Source of the DNA: Streptomyces odontomachi
GTDB taxonomy: Bacteria; Actinomycetota; Actinomycetes; Streptomycetales; Streptomycetaceae
DNA length: 64,000 nucleotides
Reading direction: 5' to 3'
Assembly: GCF_024435355.1 (NCBI RefSeq)
Contig: NZ_JAMJWG010000011.1
Location: 1 to 64,000, forward strand
Under the pieces are notes generated by a model. The model was not told the origin of the DNA. It saw only the letters and a list, made by a program, of their open reading frames with translations, and did not search any database. Shown in pieces: positions 8,872 to 17,388 of this stretch (its first letter is position 1; every line of letters starts with the position of its first letter). A program made the translations under genes and the position numbers.

Positions 8872-9339
8872 TCACCGCATGTCGGACGCGGCGAACCTGA
8901 CGAACCGCTCCAGTGCCTCGCGTGCCTGATCCGAACGGGTGCTCAGCTCTGTCCTGTCGGATGCCTTGTGCAGGTCGGTCGCCATGTCGTAGGCGCCTTG
9001 GGCGGTGTCGATCAGTGCCTGCCCGCTTGCTACGAGTTGGACGCGGAACAGCGCGTGGAGGGCGATCCCGCGCAGCCGGTAAGCCTCCGTACGAGCGTCG
9101 ACGAACGCGGGCCCGTCCCGATCCTCGTCGCCGCGATGCCAGCGATCCTGCTGGCTGCGCCGGAACTCCGTCAGCGCTCCGGCGAAGTCGCTGTACACGG
9201 CCATGCGATCCGAGCGGAGCTGCTGCTGGGCCGCGAACATGCGGTCATGTGCGGACACCCTGCGTTGGAACACGTACGTCACAGCGGAGCCGAGCAATGT
9301 CCCAACGACTGCGATCAAGGCGGAGAAGACACCGTCCAC
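8872..9339 (-). CDS. Small membrane-anchored protein of unknown function
   Basis: This 155-aa protein has one N-terminal hydrophobic helix (residues 3-25), followed by a positively charged, mostly helical soluble region rich in Arg, Gln and Asp. It has no recognised catalytic motif. It starts at GTG 9339 without a clear ribosome binding site. Its architecture (single N-terminal TM plus a helical cytoplasmic body) is the same as that of the protein at 32919-33470, though the sequences are not obviously related. Confidence 0.65.
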   Translation of the reverse strand: MDGVFSALIAVVGTLLGSAVTYVFQRRVSAHDRMFAAQQQLRSDRMAVYSDFAGALTEFRRSQQDRWHRGDEDRDGPAFVDARTEAYRLRGIALHALFRVQLVASGQALIDTAQGAYDMATDLHKASDRTELSTRSDQAREALERFVRFAASDMR

Positions 9340-9446
9340 CGGAGTAGGACATCACAAGATCGTCGGTGCGCCAAGATGCGCGGACCACGCGCTGTCGGAG
9401 GCAGCCCTCCCCGCCACTGCGGTGAATCACCCGGGCATGTCCCGGC

Positions 9447-10244
9447 TCAGCTGCGGGCCGGGGTGAGCACCACGAAGTCCGCGTTCGACGGGTCGAGGCA
9501 GACGGCCAGGCGGCCGACGCCCGCTGCGTCGTCGGGCCCCATCTGCACGCTGCCGCCGTTCTCGGTGACCGCGGCGACCGCGGCGTCGCAGTCGGCGACC
9601 GCGAAGACCGGGTGCCAGTACGGTCGTCCGCTCGTCAAGGCGAGGTGCTCCTTGGGGAGTTGCATGACGCCGCCGTGCATGCGCTCCTCGGGAAGGCCGG
9701 CGGGGGTGATGAGGGAGTACGTGCCCCCGCCGCCGGGCAACTCCATGTCGCTGAACCGCCAGCCGAAGAGGGCGCCGTAGAACTCCTTGGCGGCCGCGGC
9801 GTCGGTCGTGTACAGCTCGGTCCAGGACAGCGAGCCCGGCTGGTCCACGAGCTCGACACCCTTGTCCTTGCCCGGCTGCCAGACGGCGAACTGGCCGCCC
9901 AGCGGGTCGCTGTACTGTGCCATCCGGCCCCAGTCGTCGAGGTCCATGGGCGCCACCCGCACGGTGCCGCCCGCGCGCTCCACGGCCTGGGTCGTGGCAT
10001 CCGCGTCGGCGACGCTGTAGTAGATCATCCAGGCCGGGCGCGCGCCCTCCTCGGTGAGCTTGCCGAGGCCGGCGACGATCTTTCCGTCCTTGCGGAACAT
10101 GCCACCTTCCATGTCCTCGCCCTCGCCCATGGACTGGTAGCTCCACCCGAGCACCGCACCGTAGAAAGCCGCGGCGGCGGGGACGTCAGGAGCGCCCAGG
10201 TCCAGCCAACAGGGCGAACCGGGGGCGAAGTCCGTGGTGATCAT
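9447..10244 (-). CDS. VOC-superfamily protein with two glyoxalase-like domains
   Basis: This protein has 265 aa from the ATG at 10244, which is preceded by GAAGGGAA. Two tandem vicinal-oxygen-chelate repeats are visible, each opening with a Pro-Cys-Trp-Leu-Asp-Leu-Gly or Ser-Trp-Thr-Glu-Leu-Tyr strand. Each then has an Ala-Ala-Ala-(Ala/Lys)-Glu/Phe-Tyr-Gly-Ala-(Val/Leu)-(Leu/Phe)-Gly-Trp helix and an Ala-Asp-(Ala/Cys)-Asp-Ala region. The family includes glyoxalases, antibiotic-sequestering proteins and hydroxylase-like proteins. The reaction here cannot be assigned. It is divergent from the PspA gene. Confidence 0.85.
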   Translation of the reverse strand: MITTDFAPGSPCWLDLGAPDVPAAAAFYGAVLGWSYQSMGEGEDMEGGMFRKDGKIVAGLGKLTEEGARPAWMIYYSVADADATTQAVERAGGTVRVAPMDLDDWGRMAQYSDPLGGQFAVWQPGKDKGVELVDQPGSLSWTELYTTDAAAAKEFYGALFGWRFSDMELPGGGGTYSLITPAGLPEERMHGGVMQLPKEHLALTSGRPYWHPVFAVADCDAAVAAVTENGGSVQMGPDDAAGVGRLAVCLDPSNADFVVLTPARS

Positions 10245-10550
10245 GGCGATGGTTCCCTTCCGCAGATCCCTGGTGGCATCAGGGTGGCACCGTGCACTGA
10301 CACTCGCCTGTTGATCACTTTCCGTGACCGGCGTGGCGCGTTCGGTGGATGCCTTCGCCCGCCCCGTCGGAGCACTCCTTCGCAACTGCCACGGTGCCGT
10401 TCGCGCGAGGGACACTGGACATGAACGGGTGACGGCCGCGAGCCAGGAGACGCTTGCGACCAGCGCGTTTGCGCTCGCTTGCCGTGCATGGGCACGGGTC
10501 ACCGCCTGCCGTGCACGGGCACCGGCCACGGAGAGGAGCAGGCGGTCACC
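10245..10550. promoter_or_regulatory. Divergent intergenic region (VOC gene / pspA-like gene)
   Basis: The 306-bp gap should hold both promoters. The only structure I see is an imperfect direct repeat of 24 nt with a 27-nt offset (10480-10503 and 10507-10530, core TGCCGTGCA). It lies just before the ribosome binding site of the plus-strand gene. No gene is supported. Confidence 0.4.
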
Positions 10551-11399
10551 ATGACCAGCATCATTCGCCGAATCGTCGACCTTTTCCGGATCAAGGCGAA
10601 CAAGGCGCTGGACCGTGCCGAAGACCCGCGTGAGGTCCTCGACTACTCGTACCAACGGCAACTGGAGATGTTGCAGCGGGTGCGGCGCGGACTGACGGAT
10701 GTCGCGACCAGCCGCAAGCGGGTCGAGGTGCAGGCGGCGCAGCTGCGGCAGTCCGGCGACAAGCTCGAGAAGCAGGCACAGCAGGCGCTCGGCGCCGGCC
10801 GGGAGGATCTGGCCCGTGAGGCGCTGACCAGGCGGACGGCGGTTCTCGACCAGATCGAGGACCTGGACGGCCAGGGGGCGACCTTGCAGGAGCAGGAGGA
10901 GAAGCTCACCGTCTCGGCGCAGCGCCTCCAGTCACAGGTGGAGACGTTCCGTACCCGCAAGGAGACCATCAAGGCCGGCTACACCGCGGCCGAGGCCCGC
11001 ACCCGCATCACCGAGGCGGTTTCCGGTATCGGTGACGAGATGGGCGATGTCGGCATGGCCGTGCAGCGCGCCCAGGACAGGACCGAGGAGCTCCAGGCCC
11101 GGGCCGGCGCCCTGGACGAGCTGATCGACTCCGGAGCTCTGGAGGACGCCACCCTCCCGGCCGGCCGCGACGACATCCAGACGGAGCTGGATGCGACGAC
11201 GGCCGACCAGGACGTGGAGGCCCAGCTGGCGACGATGAAGGCCGAACTCCCCGGCTCCGCCACCCCGCCGGCCGTGACGGGCGGCGACAGCACACGTTCC
11301 TCGCGGCCCGAGAACCCCGAAGTGGAACGCTCACCGGACGGCCCGTCCGACGAGGGCCCGCCTGACGACGGCCCGCCCGATGAGAAGACGACGCGGTGA
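10551..11399 (+). CDS. PspA/IM30 family membrane-stress protein
   Basis: This 282-aa protein opens with the amphipathic membrane-binding helix typical of PspA (Ile-Ile-Arg-Arg-Ile-Val-Asp-Leu-Phe-Arg-Ile-Lys). A long coiled coil rich in Gln, Glu and Arg spans about residues 25-220. The last 50 residues are acidic, Pro-rich and probably disordered. By family it binds and stabilises the inner face of the cytoplasmic membrane under stress. ATG 10551 was chosen because the family N-terminus begins exactly there and a GAGAGGAG site lies upstream. Confidence 0.9.
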   Translation: MTSIIRRIVDLFRIKANKALDRAEDPREVLDYSYQRQLEMLQRVRRGLTDVATSRKRVEVQAAQLRQSGDKLEKQAQQALGAGREDLAREALTRRTAVLDQIEDLDGQGATLQEQEEKLTVSAQRLQSQVETFRTRKETIKAGYTAAEARTRITEAVSGIGDEMGDVGMAVQRAQDRTEELQARAGALDELIDSGALEDATLPAGRDDIQTELDATTADQDVEAQLATMKAELPGSATPPAVTGGDSTRSSRPENPEVERSPDGPSDEGPPDDGPPDEKTTR

Positions 11400-11467
11400 C
11401 CCTGTGTTTCGGGCGATGGCGTGATGGCCCCACCCGGTGATGCCGCCGAACGTAAGGAGTGGGCCTG

Positions 11468-12184
11468 GTGAGTCCGAACGCGCATCCGGACGGAGCCACG
11501 GGCGAGTGGCCGGCACGCGTGGCCGCCGTCCGCCGCGAACTCGCCGAGCACGGACCACCGCGCACGCCCGACGGCGCTCCGGACTTCGCCACCGTCGCAC
11601 TACCGGAGCGTGACTGCGATCAGGTACGTGACCTGCTGGTGGACGAGCGGGTCGGCACGGTCGTCGAGATCGGACTCGCCTACGCCCGTTCGGCGCTGGC
11701 GATCGGCGAGGCACTGCTGCGTGCTGGTTCGCGGACCCCGCGGCACGTGGTGATCGACCCGTTCCAGTACACGGCCTACGACGGTGTGGGGTGGGAGCTG
11801 CTGTGCAGCGCCGGCCTGGACGGCGTCGCCGAGCTGGTGACCGAGCCGTCGCAGCGGTTCCTTCCCCGGCTGGTCGCCGCGGGCTTCGCCGCGGACGCGG
11901 CGTTCGTCGACGGCAGCCACCACTTCCACAACGTGTTCGTCGACCTCGTCTTCCTGGGCGAGATCGTCCGGCCCGGCGGCATCGTGGTGCTCGACGACGT
12001 CTGGTGGCCGTCCGTCGGTGCCGCCGTCGCCTACTTCGAGACCAACCTGGGGTGGCGCCCGGTGCCGGGCGCTCTGACGGACGGGACGACCGACCCGGCC
12101 AGCGGTCGGCCACGGACCCGTGCCTACCGGCTGCCCGATCCACGCCCGACGTTGGACTTCAAGGAGTTCCGGCCGTTCTGCTGA
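11468..12184 (+). CDS. Class I SAM-dependent methyltransferase (Methyltransf_24-like)
   Basis: This 238-aa protein has motif I as Val-Val-Glu-Ile-Gly-Leu-Ala-Tyr-Ala (about residue 65), an acidic end of strand 2 (Val-Ile-Asp-Pro-Phe-Gln), a motif Ala-Phe-Val-Asp-Gly-Ser-His-His, and Val-Val-Leu-Asp-Asp-Val-Trp-Trp. These are typical of the O-methyltransferase-like group. An AAGGAG at 11454-11459 is 8 nt from the GTG at 11468, which is preferred over the GTG at 11459. The acceptor is unknown. It converges on the SDR gene with only 10 nt between stops. Confidence 0.85.
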   Translation: MSPNAHPDGATGEWPARVAAVRRELAEHGPPRTPDGAPDFATVALPERDCDQVRDLLVDERVGTVVEIGLAYARSALAIGEALLRAGSRTPRHVVIDPFQYTAYDGVGWELLCSAGLDGVAELVTEPSQRFLPRLVAAGFAADAAFVDGSHHFHNVFVDLVFLGEIVRPGGIVVLDDVWWPSVGAAVAYFETNLGWRPVPGALTDGTTDPASGRPRTRAYRLPDPRPTLDFKEFRPFC

Positions 12185-12194
12185 CAGATCTCGG

Positions 12195-13112
12195 TCACCT
12201 GCCCCGGGTGGGGGCGGACACCTCGGTGAGGCGTTCGGCCTCCCGCCACAGCCGGGCCGCGGTGACCTTGTCGCGGCCCGGGCGCGGCAGCGCGACGGGC
12301 TTGGTCGGGCCGACGAGTGCCCAGCGGGGCCCGTAGTAGCCGCCCGAGGCGGCGCCGGGGTCGGCTGCGGCGTAGAGCAGGGGTTCGGCGCCCTGTTCCG
12401 GGCCCTGCGAGGGGGCGATCCGGTAGGCCAGGGACTCGATCAGGCCGGGGCGGCCACCGTTCAGGTGCGGGCCGGAGGTCATCAGGTTGGTACGGGTGTA
12501 GCCCGGGTGCGCACCGATGGACAGCAGGGCCCAGCCGCGTTCCGCGGCGAGAGCGGCCAGGTGCGTCATCATCAGCAGGTCGGCCAGCTTCGACTGGGCG
12601 TACGCCCGGGTCGGGCGGTAGCGGCGGGCCGACTGTAGGTCGTCGAAGTCGATCCGCGCCCGGTTCGCCATGCCGCTGCTCATCGTGGCGACCCGCGGTG
12701 CGGGGGCGGTCAGCAGCAGGGGCAGGAGCCGGACGGTGAGCGCGAACGGGCCGAGGAAGTTGCTGGCCAGCTGGAGCTCGAAGCCGTCGACCGTCTCCGT
12801 GCGCGCGGGGACGTTCATCACTCCGGCGTTGTTCACCAGGACGTCCAGCGGCCGGCCGTCGGCGATCAGGCCGTCGGCGAACTTTCGCACCGAGGACTGG
12901 TCCGCCAGGTCCAGGCGGCGGACCTCCACCCGGGCACCGGGGTGCGTGGCCAGGATCTCCGCCCTCGCCTGCTCGCCCTTGGTCTCGGTGCGCACCGCGA
13001 GAACGACGTGGGCGCCGGCAGCGGCGAGACGCTTGGCCGTCTCCTTGCCCGTGCCGCTGTTCGCGCCGGTGACGACGGCGAGCTTTCCCTGCTGGTCGGG
13101 GACCTGGTACAT
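12195..13112 (-). CDS. Short-chain dehydrogenase/reductase
   Basis: This 305-aa protein shows the classical/extended SDR pattern of the retinol-dehydrogenase-like type. It has a nucleotide-binding Thr-Gly-Ala-Asn-Ser-Gly-Thr-Gly near residue 15, Asn-Asn-Ala-Gly near 90, a catalytic Ser in Met-Ser-Ser-Gly, and Tyr-x-x-x-Lys as Tyr-Ala-Gln-Ser-Lys. The substrate is unknown. The ATG at 13112 is preceded by ATGGAG at a good distance, and an in-frame ATG 12 nt upstream lacks a site. It is divergent from a TetR regulator with a shared palindromic operator, so it is very likely that regulator's target. Confidence 0.9.
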   Translation of the reverse strand: MYQVPDQQGKLAVVTGANSGTGKETAKRLAAAGAHVVLAVRTETKGEQARAEILATHPGARVEVRRLDLADQSSVRKFADGLIADGRPLDVLVNNAGVMNVPARTETVDGFELQLASNFLGPFALTVRLLPLLLTAPAPRVATMSSGMANRARIDFDDLQSARRYRPTRAYAQSKLADLLMMTHLAALAAERGWALLSIGAHPGYTRTNLMTSGPHLNGGRPGLIESLAYRIAPSQGPEQGAEPLLYAAADPGAASGGYYGPRWALVGPTKPVALPRPGRDKVTAARLWREAERLTEVSAPTRGR

Positions 13113-13169
13113 GACGAGCTCCATAACGTACTGCCGGTATCTTGTCTCGCCACCCAACATAACGAACCA

Positions 13170-13192
13170 CCGGTACCTTAGTAAAGTACCGG
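13170..13192. promoter_or_regulatory. TetR-type operator between SDR and regulator genes
   Basis: Two 11-bp arms (CCGGTACCTTA and TAAAGTACCGG) flank one central base and differ from perfect symmetry at a single position. The site lies in the 99-bp divergent gap, 20 nt before the regulator start and 57 nt before the SDR start. A related half-site (CCGGTATCTT) follows at about 13134-13143. Size, symmetry and position fit autoregulation plus control of the SDR gene. Confidence 0.75.
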
Positions 13193-13211
13193 CGGTCTGT
13201 AAGCTGGAGGG

Positions 13212-13892
13212 GTGTCCTTCCAGCGAGCGAGAACCGACGAACAACGCAACCAGCGGCGGCGGCAGATCCTGAATGCCGCAGACGCGATGCTGACCGAGAT
13301 GACGGTGTCCGAACTCAGCCTCAGCGCCCTGAGCCGCCGGGTCTGCCTGGCCAAGGCCAACGTGCTGCGCTACTTCGAATCGCGCGAGGCGGTCCTGCTG
13401 GAACTGCTGGATACCCAGGTCTCCGACTGGCTCGCCGAGCTGGAGCGCGAAGCCGTCCCCGCAGGTACGACCGAGGAACGCGGCGACCGGCTCGCCGCGC
13501 TCCTGGCCGCCTCGATGGCGCGCCGACCGGTGCTGTGCGACCTGCTCAGCTCGCAGGCCGCCGTGCTGGAGCACAACATCTCCACCGAGGTCGCGGCCCG
13601 GCACAAGCACACCGCCCGGGAGTCCCTGGAGCGCCTGGTCGCGCTCGCCGCCCGGTACCTGCCGGAGCTCGGCGACGAGGGGGCCGCGACCCTCGTGGAG
13701 ACAACCCTGCTGATGGCCGTCGCGGCCTGGCCGTGCAGCCGCCCCCCGCAAGCCGTCCTCGCCGCCTATGCCTCCGATCCCGCGCTGGCCGCCCTGCGCA
13801 TCGACTTCACCGACGTCGTGCGCCGGACAGTGGAAGTGACCTCCTCCGGCCTCCTCGCCCGCCGGGAAACCCTGCACGCGACCACCTCCTGA
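13212..13892 (+). CDS. TetR/AcrR family transcriptional regulator
   Basis: This 226-aa protein has an N-terminal helix-turn-helix of TetR type (residues ~12-60, with Arg-Gln-Ile-Leu-Asn-Ala-Ala and a recognition helix ending Asn-Val-Leu-Arg-Tyr-Phe). The C-terminal ligand domain is Ala/Leu-rich and all-helical, of the kind found in TetR_C groups. GTG 13212 follows a GGAGG almost immediately, so initiation may rely on a short leader. It presumably represses itself and the divergent SDR gene, and the inducer is unknown. Confidence 0.9.
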   Translation: MSFQRARTDEQRNQRRRQILNAADAMLTEMTVSELSLSALSRRVCLAKANVLRYFESREAVLLELLDTQVSDWLAELEREAVPAGTTEERGDRLAALLAASMARRPVLCDLLSSQAAVLEHNISTEVAARHKHTARESLERLVALAARYLPELGDEGAATLVETTLLMAVAAWPCSRPPQAVLAAYASDPALAALRIDFTDVVRRTVEVTSSGLLARRETLHATTS

Positions 13893-13953
13893 ACGGACGT
13901 CCGCCCGACCGAAACGGCCACGCACAAGGCCTGAACGGCCCGCTCCTGAAGGC

Positions 13954-14133
13954 TCAGTGCGGGAATGCCCGCGGCGGGCGCTGACGGGGCAGCGTGCTGC
14001 GGAACTCCTCGATCACGGCACTCATTTGCCGCATCAGCACCGTCCGTTCCAGCAGATCGAGGGAGAGACAGCGGCGGGCCAGTCCGGGCAGGTCCACGCA
14101 GAAGTACAGGGCCATCAGCGGATTGACGAGCAA
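13954..14133 (-). CDS. Short ORF of unknown function, possibly a gene remnant
   Basis: The last ~70 codons of a minus-strand open frame downstream of the HExxH gene have strong G/C third-position bias and a sensible composition. There is a hydrophobic Met-Ala-Leu-Tyr-Phe-Cys-Val-Asp-Leu stretch and then an amphipathic Leu/Arg/Glu helix. A TTG at 14133 with AGGGA upstream would give 59 aa. The coding-like signal begins a little before that TTG, so this may be the C-terminal stub of a lost gene. I do not recognise a family. Confidence 0.35.
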   Translation of the reverse strand: MLVNPLMALYFCVDLPGLARRCLSLDLLERTVLMRQMSAVIEEFRSTLPRQRPPRAFPH

Positions 14134-14228
14134 CTCGCCGTCCCTGGTCCGCTCCGTGAACCGGAGGCAGGGATACGGGACACCGGAACAGGGAAAGCCG
14201 GGAAAGCCCCCTGCCCCCTGCCCCTGCC

Positions 14229-15572
14229 TCACTTCCTGTGCGACCCCACCGTATGGCGCCGGGTCCACTCCTGCCGGTGATCGGCCGCCATCTCCCGTGC
14301 CCGTTCGACTTCCCGGGCCGGGACCGGCTCGCGGCGCAGTGCCGCCAGGGCGGTGCGCATCCCGGTGACGAAGCGGCGGCCGAGCGGGGTGAGGTGGCCG
14401 CTGTCCAGCAGGACCCCGGTCGCCTCCCAACTGGCCTCCCGCCACCGGACGAACTCGAGGTGCGCGTAGGAGAGTGCGGCCGGTTCGGTCTCCACCCGCC
14501 GCTGCCGACCCCAGAACCCGGCCACGCCCAGGTGGGCGTAGGCGCCGTGGAACAGTCCGGTGAGCGGGCGCGGGTCGGACCGCCAGGGTGCGTAGAACCG
14601 TGCGCCGGAACGCACGGCGGCGGGGTCGACCAGGTCCAGGGCGTGCAGCAGGGCGGCGAACTTGGTGTGCTGGATCTCGTGGGTCAGGGCCAGCGCCAGG
14701 GCGCGCGGGGACGGGGGCGTGGACAGCGCCGTGCAGCCGTGCGTCTCGGACGAGCTGGCGCTGATGGTGGTGCCGTCCGGGCCGCGGGCCAGCGGCACCA
14801 GGACCCGGGTGCCCGCGCCCAGTTCCTCCGCGGGCCCCGGGTGGACCGCGCACAGCAGCCGCCACCCCTCGGCGACCGTGTCCTGCCAGTGCCGCAGGTC
14901 CCGCTCGGGGAGCCGATTGACGCACCAGGGGGACGCCGGGAAACGAAACGGGTCCACGTCGTCGAGCAGGAGCGTCGTGTCCGACCCGGGGGCGGCGATC
15001 CTGCGCAGCCCCGACCAGCCCGGCGCCACCCCGTCGAACGGGTCCCGCGGGACCCGCACCACCTGCTCGCCCGCGGTGACCGTCGCGCCCGAGCGCGTCA
15101 CCCGCACCACCGCGGGCTCGCCCTCGGCCGCGTCGGGGAACCGAGCCGCCCCCAAGGAGGGCAGCGCCACCCACCCGCCTCGCACCCGCAGCACGACCGT
15201 GGTCGGCAGTGCGGCCCGCACCACGGCCGCTGCGGTCAGTGCGGCCAGCGGCTCCAGTGACGGCGCAGGCTGCCCGCCGGACAGTTCGCGCAGCAGGCGC
15301 AGGTTGGCAGGGCCGGCCGAGGGATAGCACAGCACCTGGCGCAGTGCCTCGGGCGAGCGCCGCTGCACCGCGGTCAGCGCGGCCCAGACCTCACCTGCCA
15401 CGCCGCCGAGGTCCGGCCGGCGCTGCTGCGCCAGGGTCAGCACGGCACGCACCAGGGTCAGCCGCCGGCTGTACTCCACGCGGTGCAGCAGACGCAGCGC
15501 GGCGGCGCCGCCGTCGCCGGAGGCGATCCGGTCGAACAGCTCGCCGGGGACACGGTGCCGCGGCAGACTCAT
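14229..15572 (-). CDS. HExxH-domain protein of the FxSxx-COOH system (peptide beta-hydroxylase type)
   Basis: This 447-aa protein carries the zinc/iron-binding motif His-Glu-Ile-Gln-His at about residues 298-302, followed by a helical region with further conserved His/Tyr (Phe-His-Gly-Ala-Tyr-Ala-His). This is the 'HEXXH motif domain' that accompanies FxsB radical SAM enzymes. Relatives have been described as 2-oxoglutarate-dependent peptide beta-hydroxylases acting on RiPP precursors. Its start overlaps the stop of the radical SAM gene by 4 nt (ATGA). It is therefore probably a second tailoring enzyme for the precursor encoded divergently at 17067. Which residue it would modify is unknown. 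Confidence 0.8.
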   Translation of the reverse strand: MSLPRHRVPGELFDRIASGDGGAAALRLLHRVEYSRRLTLVRAVLTLAQQRRPDLGGVAGEVWAALTAVQRRSPEALRQVLCYPSAGPANLRLLRELSGGQPAPSLEPLAALTAAAVVRAALPTTVVLRVRGGWVALPSLGAARFPDAAEGEPAVVRVTRSGATVTAGEQVVRVPRDPFDGVAPGWSGLRRIAAPGSDTTLLLDDVDPFRFPASPWCVNRLPERDLRHWQDTVAEGWRLLCAVHPGPAEELGAGTRVLVPLARGPDGTTISASSSETHGCTALSTPPSPRALALALTHEIQHTKFAALLHALDLVDPAAVRSGARFYAPWRSDPRPLTGLFHGAYAHLGVAGFWGRQRRVETEPAALSYAHLEFVRWREASWEATGVLLDSGHLTPLGRRFVTGMRTALAALRREPVPAREVERAREMAADHRQEWTRRHTVGSHRK

Positions 15573-16837
15573 GCGGCGCCCGCCCCGGCGGTCCGGAGGT
15601 CGGCGATGTCGGCCGTCAGACGCCGGCGCACATGGCTGATCAGTGCGTACAGGTCAGGGCAGTAGACGGAGGGGTTGGCGAACCCCGATCCGGCACGGTA
15701 GCGGTGCACGTAGTGACCGCCGCCGCAGACCCGGTGCAGCCGGCATGCCCGGCACGGCGCGGCCAGCGCCTGGGCGCTGAGCTGCCTGGCGACGAACGGG
15801 GGATGGCGCAGCGCGGTGTCGAAGGCGTCACGGGCCACATGCAGGCCGGTGGCGGCGGCACCGGGGTAGGCGGTGCGCAGCGCGTCGTCCTGGCCGATCC
15901 GCCCGTCCGTCTCGACCACCAGGTACGCCGTGGGCTCCAGACCGAGGCCCTCGGGTCCGGCCCGGCCGCCGAGCAGCAGGGTGAGGATTTGCTCCAGCAC
16001 CCGGACCCGCGTCTGCCGGACCGGCGCGCCGTACCACTCGTCGAACACCGCGGCCAGCCAATCGGCGTAGGGCGTGGCGGGGTCGTCGGGGATCCGACCG
16101 GGCGGGGGCGTGGTCCAGTTGCCGTGCGGGAGCAGGAAGTCGACCAGAGGCGGGCGGTGGCGCAGCAGTTCCCGGTAGGTGCCAACCGGGTCGTTGCGCA
16201 GGTCGATGGTGCACAGCAGGCCGCCGAACAGGGCGCGGTGCGGTCCGCCGGAGAGCCGGTGCAGGGCCTCGGTCACCCGGGCGTGGCTGCCGTGGCCGTC
16301 CGCGGTGCGCCGGTGCAGGTCGTGTGCGGCACGGTCGCCGTCCAGGCTGATCCCGATCCGCACCCCGTGCCGGGCGAACAGCGCCAGGTAGTCGTCGTCC
16401 AGTCGCGTGCCGTTGGTCTGCACCGACACGTCCACCCGGACCCGCGGACCGGCCGCCTCGCGGACGGCGGTGATCGTATGGGCGATCAGGTCGGGGCCCG
16501 CCAGCAGCGGCTCGCCGCCGTGCAGCACCACACCGACGCGGTCGAGACCGTGCGCCGCAGCGTGCTCGGAGATGCGCCGGGCGGTCCAGCCGACCACGGC
16601 ACGGGACATCGCCCGTGGCTGGTCCCGCCAGCTCTGGTCGGGCCCGCGGTACATGTAGCAATAGTCGCAGTCGAGATCGCACCGGCTGAAGATCTTGAGA
16701 ACGAAATTCCGGAAGGGCACCGGAGTCCAGCCCCCGGCCACGACCGCATCGACATCCAGACCGGACGGCCAATTCGAATCCGGTCGGTTCTGTGGCCGGA
16801 TGCGCGCGCCGCGCGCATCGTCGTCTCCGCCGGTCAA
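15569..16837 (-). CDS. fxsB: FxsB-family radical SAM/SPASM RiPP maturase
   Basis: This 422-aa enzyme has the Cys-x3-Cys-x2-Cys cluster motif at residues ~53-60 (Ser-Arg-Cys-Asp-Leu-Asp-Cys-Asp-Tyr-Cys-Tyr-Met-Tyr). It then has Leu-His-Gly-Gly-Glu-Pro-Leu-Leu and a Cys-rich C-terminal SPASM region (Cys-Arg-Ala-Cys-Arg-Leu-His-Arg-Val-Cys-Gly-Gly-Gly, later Tyr-Cys). The segment Pro-Phe-Arg-Asn-Phe-Val-Leu-Lys before the cluster is typical of FxsB. Several relatives cross-link aromatic side chains in a three-residue motif of a precursor (cyclophanes). No ATG suits the family N-terminus. A TTG at 16837 preceded by GGAGGG is the best start, and the longer open frame upstream runs through the divergent precursor gene and is rejected. 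Confidence 0.88.
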   Translation of the reverse strand: MTGGDDDARGARIRPQNRPDSNWPSGLDVDAVVAGGWTPVPFRNFVLKIFSRCDLDCDYCYMYRGPDQSWRDQPRAMSRAVVGWTARRISEHAAAHGLDRVGVVLHGGEPLLAGPDLIAHTITAVREAAGPRVRVDVSVQTNGTRLDDDYLALFARHGVRIGISLDGDRAAHDLHRRTADGHGSHARVTEALHRLSGGPHRALFGGLLCTIDLRNDPVGTYRELLRHRPPLVDFLLPHGNWTTPPPGRIPDDPATPYADWLAAVFDEWYGAPVRQTRVRVLEQILTLLLGGRAGPEGLGLEPTAYLVVETDGRIGQDDALRTAYPGAAATGLHVARDAFDTALRHPPFVARQLSAQALAAPCRACRLHRVCGGGHYVHRYRAGSGFANPSVYCPDLYALISHVRRRLTADIADLRTAGAGAA

Positions 16838-17066
16838 TGGCCCTCCATGCGCAGCGGATTCGGGGGGCCAAGTATTTGCCGCTGCGCACGGGCGAGTCAA
16901 GGGCGCACTATCGGCCCACCTATCGCATCTCGGCCAACATCGACGCTGGTCAGAACTGATCGAGTGCACGCGCACTGGCTGGTAAGTTGACGCCCCGTTA
17001 GCATGGCATGGCGGCCCGCGCTTATTTGCCGAGCCGTTTCCGGACAGGATTCTGGCAGGGATTCCC
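16838..17066. promoter_or_regulatory. Divergent promoter region between fxsB and the precursor gene
   Basis: The 229-bp gap is AT-richer than its surroundings. TTGACG at 16987-16992 is a possible -35 box for the plus strand, with no convincing -10. The 9-mer TATTTGCCG occurs twice in direct orientation (16873-16881 and 17023-17031), the second copy close to the precursor start. It could be a regulator half-site. Confidence 0.4.
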
Positions 17067-17288
17067 ATGGACGGTGGCGACTTCCGTATGAGTGATGTCG
17101 AGGTAACAGGCGCGCGGGTGGCACCGGGCGATCTCGAATCCCCCCTGGTGGATCTGTCCGGCCTGTCACTGGAAACCATCGCGAACCTGCCGGACTCCGC
17201 GCTGGGTATCGCCTTGCGCCGCATCCACGAAGCGGCCGAGGGTGCCGACGACCTGTTCAACACGGACTACAAACAGGAGGCCGCGTAA
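17067..17288 (+). CDS. FxsA-like RiPP precursor with atypical C-terminus
   Basis: This 73-aa acidic protein is followed by the ParA-like/TPR gene and is divergent from the radical SAM maturase, the usual place of FxSxx-COOH precursors. The leader-like part contains Pro-Leu-Val-Asp-Leu-Ser-Gly-Leu-Ser-Leu-Glu-Thr-Ile and Ala-Leu-Arg-Arg-Ile, resembling the family's conserved recognition region. The family name comes from a C-terminal Phe-x-Ser-x-x. Here the protein ends Phe-Asn-Thr-Asp-Tyr-Lys-Gln-Glu-Ala-Ala, so Phe-Asn-Thr and Tyr-Lys-Gln are the only aromatic three-residue candidates for cross-linking. ATG 17067 has AGGGA 5 nt upstream, and an alternative ATG at 17088 would shorten it by 7 residues. 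Confidence 0.8.
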   Translation: MDGGDFRMSDVEVTGARVAPGDLESPLVDLSGLSLETIANLPDSALGIALRRIHEAAEGADDLFNTDYKQEAA

Positions 17289-17388
17289 GCCGGCCACCGT
17301 CACTTTCCGGTCGCCCGCTCACGCGGGAACGCGTCCATAGAATGAAGACTCCGGCGCCGGGGTGCATCCGGCTGGGAACGGAGCGGTC

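Noticed and set aside
14160..14235. Purine-rich run downstream of the HExxH gene considered as a terminator
   Set aside because: It is a polypurine/polypyrimidine stretch without a complementary arm, so no stem can form.
16838..17263. Upstream extension of the radical SAM gene
   Set aside because: It would run through the divergent precursor gene. The added sequence is Ser/Arg/Pro-rich and unlike FxsB proteins, and a TTG with a good ribosome binding site fits the family start.
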